A DNA stretch of 30,664 nt. It comes from an uncultured SAR324 cluster bacterium (GTDB lineage Bacteria; SAR324; NAC60-12). Shown here one piece after another: positions 23,542-30,664 of this stretch; position 1 is the stretch's first letter, and each line of letters opens with the position of its first letter. The stretch spans positions 1 to 30,664 of the forward strand of contig CACGSI010000012.1 of the NCBI GenBank assembly GCA_902575715.1, read 5' to 3'. Made by a program: the position numbers and the translations under genes. The notes beneath the pieces were generated by a model. The model ran no database searches, was not told the origin of the DNA, and worked only from the letters and a program-made list of their open reading frames with translations.

Positions 23542-24720
23542 TTAATTTGCAGCGGCAACTGCTTTTTCAGCCGCATCTCCTATTCCATTAGCTAAAATTA
23601 ATTTGTCTTTTAGATTTGAGTTTTCTATAAGAAGGTTAGCTTTTTTAGAATTAGTTCCTTCTAGGCGAATTATTACTGGAATTTGTAATTTAAAATTTTT
23701 CAAAGCAGCAATTACTCCTGATGCAACCATATCACATCTAACTATTCCACCAAAAATATTAATAAGAATACACTTTATATTTTTGTCTTTTGTAATAATT
23801 CTGAATGCGTTTTCAACTGTTTCTTGACTAGCGCTACCACCAACATCGAGAAAATTTGCAGGATGACCTCCATATGATTTTATAATATCCATTGTACCCA
23901 TAGCTAAACCTGCCCCATTTACCATACAGCCTATATTACCATTTAGCTTAATATAGTTTAGATTATATCCCCCTGCTTCTATTTCAAGAGGATCTTCTTC
24001 ATCTAAATCTCTAAGGTTTTTATGTTCTAATTGGCGAAATGTGGCATTTTCATCAAAAGTCATTTTTGCATCTAGGGCAATAATTCGATTATCTTTAGTT
24101 ACAACCAGAGGATTTATTTCAAGTAAGGAGCAGTCTTCTTTAATGAATGTTTCAAAAATTTTCAAAAAAAATTCTGTGCATGGCCGAATCAAATTATGAT
24201 TTATTTCATTTATTTTTAAAAGAAAAACTAATTCATTTACCTGATATTTGTTCAATCCCATTCCTGGATAAGCGTATATTTTAAATATCTTTGATGGATT
24301 TTTTCTTGCAACTTCCTCAATATCCATACCTCCTTCTGTAGAAGCCATTATCACAATACTTTTTTTTGCCCTGTCAACCAAAACTGAGCAATATAGTTCT
24401 TTCTTAATATCAATACTTTCCTCTACCAGTAATTGTTTAACTTTTTGTCCTTTAGCATCAGTCTGATTTGTAATCAACTGCATTCCAAGAATTTCTTGAG
24501 CATTTTGTCTTATCATGTTTTCCCCCTCACAAACTCTGACTCCCCCGCCTTTTCCTCTGCCGCCTGCGTGTATTTGAGCTTTGATAACACATGTTGCATT
24601 CTTATCAATTTTTTGACTAATCTCTAAAGCTTCATCAACTGAAAAAGCTACATTGCCTCGAGGTACTGCTACTCCGTGTTTTTTTAAAATTTGTTTGGCT
24701 TGAAATTCATGTATTTTCAT
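23542..24720 (-). CDS. sucC: Succinyl-CoA synthetase beta subunit (ATP-grasp)
   Basis: A 392-residue beta subunit of succinate-CoA ligase, which makes ATP or GTP and succinate from succinyl-CoA in the TCA cycle together with SucD. N-terminal KIHEFQAKQILKKHGVAVPR is diagnostic. The ATP-grasp region has GGRGKGGGVRVC, metal ligands fall around LLEINPLVVTKDNRIIALDA, and NIFGGIVRCDMVASGVIAAL is the conserved C-terminal flavodoxin-like segment. Length is slightly above the usual 386-388. It starts 13 bases after the mdh stop, so they are one operon. The unusual point is that sucD, normally the next gene, is absent; the terminator and ssrA follow. SucC alone has no phosphohistidine (that is on SucD), so a partner must be elsewhere. 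Confidence 0.95.
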   Translation of the reverse strand: MKIHEFQAKQILKKHGVAVPRGNVAFSVDEALEISQKIDKNATCVIKAQIHAGGRGKGGGVRVCEGENMIRQNAQEILGMQLITNQTDAKGQKVKQLLVEESIDIKKELYCSVLVDRAKKSIVIMASTEGGMDIEEVARKNPSKIFKIYAYPGMGLNKYQVNELVFLLKINEINHNLIRPCTEFFLKIFETFIKEDCSLLEINPLVVTKDNRIIALDAKMTFDENATFRQLEHKNLRDLDEEDPLEIEAGGYNLNYIKLNGNIGCMVNGAGLAMGTMDIIKSYGGHPANFLDVGGSASQETVENAFRIITKDKNIKCILINIFGGIVRCDMVASGVIAALKNFKLQIPVIIRLEGTNSKKANLLIENSNLKDKLILANGIGDAAEKAVAAAN

Positions 24721-24733
24721 CTTTAACTCAGAT

Positions 24734-25717
24734 TTATTTTAACATATCTTTAACTGCATTTCTTTCCATTTCTAGTTCTGCGGCAGTCTCCTTAATTTTA
24801 ACTAGTGAAAATTCGTTAAATTCTATTCCTTTAACAATCTCAAATCTATTTTCTGTCCTGGTACTTAATGGATAACTAAAAATTAACCCTTCAGAAATGC
24901 CATAACTTCCATCACTAGGAATAGCTGCGCTATACCAGTCTCCTTTATTAGTAGGTGAAGAAACTTTTTTTATAGTATCTAGTGCGGCATTAGCAGCAGA
25001 AGCAGCCGAAGAACTTCCGCGAGATTTTATAATTTCTGTTCCACGTTGTTGAACATTTTTTATAAAATCATTTTGCAACCAAAATTCATCATTTATAACT
25101 TCATAAACAGGTTCTAAATCAATTTTTGCATTATAGAAATCTGGGAATTGTGTGGCACTATGATTACCCCAAATAGTCATATTAGTGACTTTACTAACTT
25201 CAGTTCCAGATTTTTTTGCTAATTGAGTTTTAGCTCTATTTTCATCTAAGGCAGTCATAGCGAACCATCGATCACTTGGTATGCGTTTGGCATTATTCAT
25301 AGCAATCAAACAATTTGTGTTACATGGGTTACCTACAACTAGAATTCTTGCATTTTCTCCTGCATTCTCATTAATAGCTTTACCTTGTTTAACAAAAATT
25401 CCACCATTTATCCGAAGAAGATCGTTTCGTTCCATTCCCGCTTTTCTAGGAACAGAGCCTACTAAAAGACCCCAATCAATATCCCTAAAAGCAACATTAG
25501 GATCTGAAGTTGTAATTATATTTTTTAACAAAGGAAAAGCACAATCATCAAGTTCCATTTTCACCCCTTCTAAAGCAGGGAGTGCTTGTTCTAATTCTAG
25601 TAATTGAAGTTCAATCATCGTGTTATTCCCAAATATTTCTCCTGAAGCTAACCGAAATAACATAGCATAACCAATTTGACCAGCGGCCCCAGTAACAGCT
25701 ATTTTTAAGTTTTTCAT
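24734..25717 (-). CDS. mdh: Malate dehydrogenase (long, cytosolic-type)
   Basis: A 327-residue NAD-dependent malate dehydrogenase of the cytosolic/chloroplast-like group, which interconverts malate and oxaloacetate. The dinucleotide-binding GAAGQIG is at 10-16, substrate Arg91 and Arg97 are in [18 protein letters not shown] follows, Arg161 is in DENRA, and the catalytic His186 is in WGNHSATQ. Length fits this class (about 327). It lies 103 bases after icd and 13 bases before sucC, a TCA-cycle operon. The coenzyme is assumed NAD by family; it cannot be read with certainty. Confidence 0.95.
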   Translation of the reverse strand: MKNLKIAVTGAAGQIGYAMLFRLASGEIFGNNTMIELQLLELEQALPALEGVKMELDDCAFPLLKNIITTSDPNVAFRDIDWGLLVGSVPRKAGMERNDLLRINGGIFVKQGKAINENAGENARILVVGNPCNTNCLIAMNNAKRIPSDRWFAMTALDENRAKTQLAKKSGTEVSKVTNMTIWGNHSATQFPDFYNAKIDLEPVYEVINDEFWLQNDFIKNVQQRGTEIIKSRGSSSAASAANAALDTIKKVSSPTNKGDWYSAAIPSDGSYGISEGLIFSYPLSTRTENRFEIVKGIEFNEFSLVKIKETAAELEMERNAVKDMLK

Positions 25718-25820
25718 TTTTTCTCCATTTGTTTTTTTAATTTTTGTCTATTTACTCATAAGAATTAATTTTTATAAAAAAATTTTTGAAAAAAATGAAA
25801 TCTTTTTAAAATTTTTAATT

Positions 25821-28058
25821 TCAAAATGAAGAAAGTACATTGTTAAATGTCGAACTAGGTCTCATAACATCAGAAACTTTTTTTTCATCAGGATTAAAGT
25901 ATCCTCCTATATCAATTGATCCACCTTGCACCATATTTAATTCATCTAAAATTACATTTTCATTTTCTTTCAATACTTTTGCCATTTCTAAAAATCGATT
26001 ACTAAGATCCTCATCATCAGTTTGCAAAGAAAGGGCTTCAGCCCAATATAAAGCTAGATAAAAATGGCTGCCACGATTATCTAGTTCGCAAACGTTTCTT
26101 GATGGAGATTTATTATTGTTAAGAAACTTTTCAATTGCTTGATTCAGAGTTTTTGAAAAAATGGATGACTTGGAATTTTTTGAAACCTCAGAAAGATGAT
26201 TAAATGATTCTGAAAGGGCCAAAAATTCACCTATAGAATCCCAACGTAGATGTCCTTCTTTCAAAAATTGCTGCACGTGTTTGGGTGCCGAACCTCCTGC
26301 ACCAGTTTCAAATAAACCACCACCATTTGTTAAGGTTACTATTGAAAGCATTTTTGAACTTGTTCCAAGTTCTAAAATAGGATACAAATCTGTATTATAA
26401 TCTCGAAGGACATTGCCAGTTATTGAAATGATATTTTGCCCATTACGAATTTTATGGATAGTTAATTTAGCAGCATCATAAACAGAGAGAATTTTGAATT
26501 TGGTGCCTTCTAAATTTTCTTTGTTGAGATAGGTTTTAACTTTTTTCATCAATTCTCTTGAATGAGGTCTTTTTTTGTCCAGCCAGAATACAGAAGGCCA
26601 ACCAGTAATTTTTGCTCTTTTAATTGCCAGTTGAATCCATTCCATTATTGATGAATCTTTTGCAGTGCACATACGCCAAATATCACCTTCTTCTACATTA
26701 TGTTCATGAATTGTTAAACCATTTTCTGCAATTATACGAAATACCCCATCTTCAGGTGCAACAAAGGTTGAAGAATGAGAACCATATTCTTCAGCTTTTT
26801 TGGCCATAAGACCAATATTTTGCACTGTTCCCATTTTTTTTGGGTCTAAAGCCCCATTTTCTATACAATCTTCTATAGTAGCCTCATATAGAGGAGCATA
26901 ACTTGAATCAGGTATAACAAATTTTGTGTCATATAGTTTCCCATCTTCTCCGTACATTTTTCCAGAAGATCTAATTGAGGCAGGCATAGAAGCATCTATT
27001 ATAATATTATTAGGAAAATGTAGGTTTGTTATGCCTCTATCTGAATCGACCATTGCCAAGTTTGGACGTTCTGAATATAGGGCTCTTATATCAGATTTAA
27101 TTTGGTCTTTTTTTTGAGGCTTTATTTCGGTATTTTTTTCTAATTTTTCAAAAAATTCACCTATACCATTATTAAAATTTATACCCAGATTAGTAACAAT
27201 TTTTTTATGTTTTTGAAGAACAGGTTCATAAAATATTCGAACGAAGTGACCAAAAATAATTGGGTCAGAAACTTTCATCATAGTAGCTTTCAAATGTAAA
27301 GAAAAAAGGACGTCTTTTCTTTTTGCATCATAAATTTGCTCATGGATAAAATCACTAAGGTCTTTTTTCCCTAAAAATGAAGCATCAACTACTTCACCAG
27401 GTTCAAAAAAAATATTGTCTTTTTGCAATGTAACTGAACCTTTTTTTGAAATAAATTCAATTTTTGCAGTTGTTTTTTCGCCAATTGTAGTTGATTTTTC
27501 GTTAGAAAAAAAATCACCTTTTTTCATGGTTGATATATGGGACTTTGAATTTTTTAACCAGGTTCCCATTGAATGAGGGTGTTTTTTAATATAATTTTTT
27601 ACAGAATTTGAAACGCGTCTGTCTGAATTTCCTTCACGTAAAACTGGGTTGACCGCACTACCTAAAATCTTTGCATATCGAATTTTATGATCTTTTTCCT
27701 CTTCTGTTTTAGGTTCATCTTTGTATTCAGGTAAATCAAAACCTTGGGATTTAAGTTCATTAATAGCTTCTTTTAGTTGGGGAACCGACGCACTTATATT
27801 AGGTAGTTTTATAATATTTGCTTGAGGTTTTTGTGTAAATTCGGAAAGTTCCTTGAGATCATCAGGTACTATTTGTGATTTTTTTAATCTCTCTGGAAAA
27901 TTCGCAAGTATTCTTCCAGCTAAAGAAATATCTTTAACTTCAATATGAATCCCTGTTCTTTTAGTAAAAGCTTTAAGTATTGGAAGAAATGAGAAACTAG
28001 CCAGCATTGGAGCTTCATCGGTTTTTGTCCAGACTATTTTTGGTATCTTTTTATTCAT
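25821..28058 (-). CDS. icd: Isocitrate dehydrogenase, NADP-dependent, monomeric type
   Basis: A 745-residue monomeric NADP-isocitrate dehydrogenase, oxidising isocitrate to 2-oxoglutarate and CO2 with NADPH formation. It starts with [11 protein letters not shown] and contains [17 protein letters not shown] at 132-148; Ser134, Asn137, Arg141 and Arg147 correspond to the substrate-binding residues of the Azotobacter enzyme. The family length is about 740. It precedes mdh and sucC in the same direction with a 103-base gap, so the unit covers three TCA steps but not 2-oxoglutarate dehydrogenase. Its upstream region contains an inverted repeat at 28087-28146. Confidence 0.95.
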   Translation of the reverse strand: MNKKIPKIVWTKTDEAPMLASFSFLPILKAFTKRTGIHIEVKDISLAGRILANFPERLKKSQIVPDDLKELSEFTQKPQANIIKLPNISASVPQLKEAINELKSQGFDLPEYKDEPKTEEEKDHKIRYAKILGSAVNPVLREGNSDRRVSNSVKNYIKKHPHSMGTWLKNSKSHISTMKKGDFFSNEKSTTIGEKTTAKIEFISKKGSVTLQKDNIFFEPGEVVDASFLGKKDLSDFIHEQIYDAKRKDVLFSLHLKATMMKVSDPIIFGHFVRIFYEPVLQKHKKIVTNLGINFNNGIGEFFEKLEKNTEIKPQKKDQIKSDIRALYSERPNLAMVDSDRGITNLHFPNNIIIDASMPASIRSSGKMYGEDGKLYDTKFVIPDSSYAPLYEATIEDCIENGALDPKKMGTVQNIGLMAKKAEEYGSHSSTFVAPEDGVFRIIAENGLTIHEHNVEEGDIWRMCTAKDSSIMEWIQLAIKRAKITGWPSVFWLDKKRPHSRELMKKVKTYLNKENLEGTKFKILSVYDAAKLTIHKIRNGQNIISITGNVLRDYNTDLYPILELGTSSKMLSIVTLTNGGGLFETGAGGSAPKHVQQFLKEGHLRWDSIGEFLALSESFNHLSEVSKNSKSSIFSKTLNQAIEKFLNNNKSPSRNVCELDNRGSHFYLALYWAEALSLQTDDEDLSNRFLEMAKVLKENENVILDELNMVQGGSIDIGGYFNPDEKKVSDVMRPSSTFNNVLSSF

Positions 28059-28086
28059 TTTTTTTGGTTAAGTGCCTAGAAAAAAC

Positions 28087-28146
28087 TTCAATATTGATCA
28101 GGTCAAGTGTTTGAAAACTGCCGATGATCAGATCTCAAACATTGAA
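28087..28146 (-). repeat. Inverted-repeat structure upstream of icd
   Basis: TGTTTGA (28108-28114) and TCAAACA (28135-28141) are exact inverted repeats with a 20-base loop, and outer TTCAA (28087) can pair with TTGAA (28142) across a 15-base insertion. It lies 29-90 bases from the icd start, so it could be a leader hairpin or operator. GATCAG occurs twice inside. Confidence 0.35.
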
Positions 28147-28254
28147 AAAAAAGATTTTTCCCAATAACACTGAGATTAAAATTCTAACAATCAATTTTTG
28201 CATTATTAAAGATAATATTCAATTCAAAAAAATTTAAAACTACTTAAAAAATAT

Positions 28255-30564
28255 TTAATGAATTAACAATTTTTTGGCGTTATTTAGATTTTCTTTAGTT
28301 CCAAAAATTTCCAACCTGTCTCCAATTTTTATTGAGATATCCCCTTTTGGGAGAACAATATTTCCGTCTCTTATTATTTTTACAATTACACAATCTTCTG
28401 GGAAGTTCAAATCACGAATTTTCTTCCCGTCAATAGATGTACCAAAGGGGATTTCGACTTCCAAGTGAGATACGTGAAAATTTTCTGGAATAATAGAGCC
28501 AATCATATTCCCATTAAGAGAATTTTCTAAAGATTCAAATTCCGGTTTTTCAGAAAAAATTGTTACCTTGTCCCCAGCTTGTAAAATTGTTTCTCCTTTT
28601 ACAATTCTTAATCTACCTGATCTCCGAATTGAAACTATAAGAGATTCTTTTCCAATATTTAATTCTTTTATACGTTTCCCAACGTTTGGTGAGCTGTTTC
28701 TAATTATAATTTCAGATAGTCCGGTTGTATCTAATTTTCGTATATTCAAAATTTCTTGATGATGTTGATATTGTGCTCTATCAGCAACTGCTTTGTTATA
28801 TGCTCTGATAATATCTATTCTTCTAAGTACACCAAGTAAAACATTCTTTTTAGATTCTGACACTACAGGTACGCACCCTTCTCCTTGGTCTTCAAGGTAT
28901 TGTAAAGCCATCCAAACGGGTTGATGGGGAAATATTGACGCGGGTTTCTTATTATTCAATATATCTTTTATAGTTTTAGACTCAAGGGTTCTTTCACTTT
29001 TAAATTTATCTAACTCCTTAATAGTAATCAATCCAATAAGCTCATTATTGTTCTGGGTTACTGGTAATGCATTAAAGTGTGTGCTTGAAAAAACTCCCAT
29101 AAGTTCTATTAAGGGAAGTTTTATATCTACTGCGTCTGTTTCTCGATTCATTGCAATTTCTGCAGTAACACCTTGCATTAGATCTATTGATTGAGTTTCC
29201 GCCGAAAGCTTTACTCCTCTTCTTTTTAGTTTGAGAGTGTAGATTGAATATGGATTTAAATTCCTAGATACAATTGTACTTAAAACAGTTGAAAGCATTA
29301 AAGGTAAAATAATCTGGTAATCTCCTGTCATTTCGAAAAGAATTAATATTGCGGTGATAGGGGCATGGGTTGTTCCTCCTACAAATGCTGCCATTCCTAC
29401 TAAAGCGTATGCACCTGATGGAGCAACAACTTCTGGAAAAATATTATGGGAGATATGTCCAAAAGAGGCTCCTAACATAGCTCCCATAAAAAGTGAAGGA
29501 GCAAAGATTCCTCCAGAACCTCCTGATCCTAGAGTAATAGTAGTTGCAAGAAGTTTTAAAAATAGTAAACCTAAAGTTAATTGAAGAGTTAATTCACTAA
29601 ATAAAGTATTTTCAATAGTTTGGTACCCAACTCCGAAAATTCTAGGGAATCCTTCAATTTGGTAAGAAAATACTCCTAATATTCCTAGTAAAATCCCTCC
29701 AAAAAGTGGTTTGATGGGTTCAGGTATTTTTATCGAGTTCCATATGTCTTCTGAAAAGTATAGTAGACGACTGAATCCTACTGCAGCAATTGCAGAAATA
29801 ATTCCCATTAGAGTATATAGCAACAGCTCCCAAGGACTTTGAAGAGTATACTCTGGCGTTAAGAACGTTCGTTTATCTCCTTCGAAATAATGAGCTATTA
29901 CATCAGCAGTTACAGCTGAAATAACTACTGCTCCGAAGTAAACACTACCAAAACGTCTCAAAAGAACTTCAAGAGCAAATATTGCTCCTGCAATTGGTGC
30001 ATTGAACGTCGCAGAAATTCCGCCAGCTGCTCCACATGCAACAAGTGTTCTAATTCGTTCCTCGTTCAGTTTTAATATTTGCCCAATTGATGAGCCGATA
30101 GCTGAGCCAATTTGAGCAATAGGCCCCTCTCTTCCGACTGATCCTCCGCTTGCTATACAAACTGAGGAGGCTAATGATTTTACAAAAACTACGCGTGGTC
30201 TAATTACTCCTCCCCTAAGTTCGAGAGACTCCATAACTTCTGGAACACCATGACCTTTTGCTTCGCGTGCAAAATAATACACAATTGGACCTACTATTGC
30301 TCCTCCCAAGGCAGGTATAACTATTAGATGGATTGGTTGCCAATCAGTTAGTAAACTGGCCATGTCCTTATAAGCAAGATTTTGAAGCCACTCTATTAAT
30401 TTTCTAAAAATAACGGCTCCTATACCTGCAAATATTCCAACGATTAGAGAAGTTAGAAGCATTACGGAGGAATCCTTGTCAAATAATCTTATTCGTGGCA
30501 AAGGATCACCAAAAAAATTATTAAATCTTTCCAGAAAAATTTTTGGAGAATTCAAAAAATTCAT
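28255..30564 (-). CDS. ClC-family chloride channel/transporter with CBS and TrkA-C domains
   Basis: A 769-residue inner-membrane ClC protein with regulatory domains. ClC signatures are GHGVPE at 104-109, GREGP at 144-148 (gating Glu146) and GGIFAP at 350-355. The membrane part spans about 35-440. Two CBS segments follow at about 470-590, then two TrkA-C (RCK C-terminal) segments around 620-675 and 695-765. The residue matching the proton glutamate E203 of E. coli ClcA (FNAPLAGILFIIEE) is Val199 (FNAPIAGAIFALEV), as in ClC channels, so chloride conduction without proton exchange is possible. It is a single-gene unit upstream of icd. Confidence 0.93.
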   Translation of the reverse strand: MNFLNSPKIFLERFNNFFGDPLPRIRLFDKDSSVMLLTSLIVGIFAGIGAVIFRKLIEWLQNLAYKDMASLLTDWQPIHLIVIPALGGAIVGPIVYYFAREAKGHGVPEVMESLELRGGVIRPRVVFVKSLASSVCIASGGSVGREGPIAQIGSAIGSSIGQILKLNEERIRTLVACGAAGGISATFNAPIAGAIFALEVLLRRFGSVYFGAVVISAVTADVIAHYFEGDKRTFLTPEYTLQSPWELLLYTLMGIISAIAAVGFSRLLYFSEDIWNSIKIPEPIKPLFGGILLGILGVFSYQIEGFPRIFGVGYQTIENTLFSELTLQLTLGLLFLKLLATTITLGSGGSGGIFAPSLFMGAMLGASFGHISHNIFPEVVAPSGAYALVGMAAFVGGTTHAPITAILILFEMTGDYQIILPLMLSTVLSTIVSRNLNPYSIYTLKLKRRGVKLSAETQSIDLMQGVTAEIAMNRETDAVDIKLPLIELMGVFSSTHFNALPVTQNNNELIGLITIKELDKFKSERTLESKTIKDILNNKKPASIFPHQPVWMALQYLEDQGEGCVPVVSESKKNVLLGVLRRIDIIRAYNKAVADRAQYQHHQEILNIRKLDTTGLSEIIIRNSSPNVGKRIKELNIGKESLIVSIRRSGRLRIVKGETILQAGDKVTIFSEKPEFESLENSLNGNMIGSIIPENFHVSHLEVEIPFGTSIDGKKIRDLNFPEDCVIVKIIRDGNIVLPKGDISIKIGDRLEIFGTKENLNNAKKLLIH

Positions 30565-30579
30565 AGTTTTAATAATTTA

Positions 30580-30637
30580 TTATTTGTTATACAAAAAAAC
30601 TATTTCTAACAAAAATTTCTTCTTATATAACAAATAA
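30580..30637. repeat. 12-bp inverted repeat upstream of the ClC gene
   Basis: TTATTTGTTATA at 30580-30591 and its exact reverse complement at 30626-30637 are separated by 34 bases, 15 bases from the ATG of the ClC gene. It could be a leader hairpin, an operator pair or a terminator of an upstream gene beyond the window. Confidence 0.4.
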
Positions 30638-30664
30638 ATAAAGTTAAATGGAGAGATATTCGTG

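Noticed and set aside
1..30664. CRISPR array, insertion sequence or phage genes
   Set aside because: No regular repeat-spacer pattern, no transposase or integrase frame and no phage-like gene were seen.

Overview
The window is AT-rich (roughly one third GC by eye) and comes from a Gram-negative bacterium. Signs of two membranes are a periplasmic endonuclease I, Tat- and Sec-exported binding proteins and a probable outer-membrane fragment. The gene mix (formylglycine sulfatase, several NitT/TauT-type ABC transporters, lipid desaturases, a selenoprotein) suggests a free-living, probably marine, proteobacterium-like organism. The tmRNA is one-piece, which argues against a typical alphaproteobacterium. 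The icd-mdh-sucC order and a SelW-like selenoprotein fit a deltaproteobacterial or SAR324-like lineage, but that placement is inference. Almost every gene is on the minus strand.

Layout. 1-3.1 kb: a small accessory region with the end of a probable outer-membrane protein, an IsdG-type haem monooxygenase-like gene, a small secreted protein, endA, a decayed duplicate of the endA 3' end and a membrane-protein remnant. 3.0-5.9 kb: a tight three-gene unit of fatty-acid desaturase, a PanB-fold protein that has lost its active-site ligands, and a fatty-acid/sterol hydroxylase. 6.0-14.3 kb: a carbohydrate and transport region with xylulokinase, a LacI regulator with palindromic operators in its own promoter region, an ABC importer with a Tat-exported binding protein and two permeases, and a GH32 beta-fructosidase. 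14.6-19.5 kb: a four-gene operon of binding protein, ATPase, permease and sulfatase. 19.5-22.5 kb: a gap with decayed coding fragments, TrpB2, a DUF3764-like protein and a rhodanese. 22.7-23.4 kb: a short selenoprotein gene and the tmRNA gene. 23.5-30.6 kb: sucC, mdh and monomeric NADP-icd, then a ClC chloride transporter with CBS and TrkA-C domains.

The main hidden item is at 22759-22974 (minus): a 71-residue SelW-like (Rdx family) protein whose CxxU motif uses an in-frame UGA. A bacterial-type SECIS hairpin sits directly downstream, and conventional ORF calling splits the gene. Other points to check are the absence of sucD beside sucC (its place is taken by a terminator and ssrA), the PanB-like protein without metal or substrate ligands, a GH32 enzyme without the usual catalytic Glu, and a transcription terminator separating a binding-protein gene from its permeases.

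How it may work together: the two importers probably bring in small anionic or organosulfur compounds. The sulfatase could release sulfate from a sulfated organic substrate, and the GH32 and xylulokinase point to use of plant- or alga-derived sugars. Substrates cannot be read from sequence alone.
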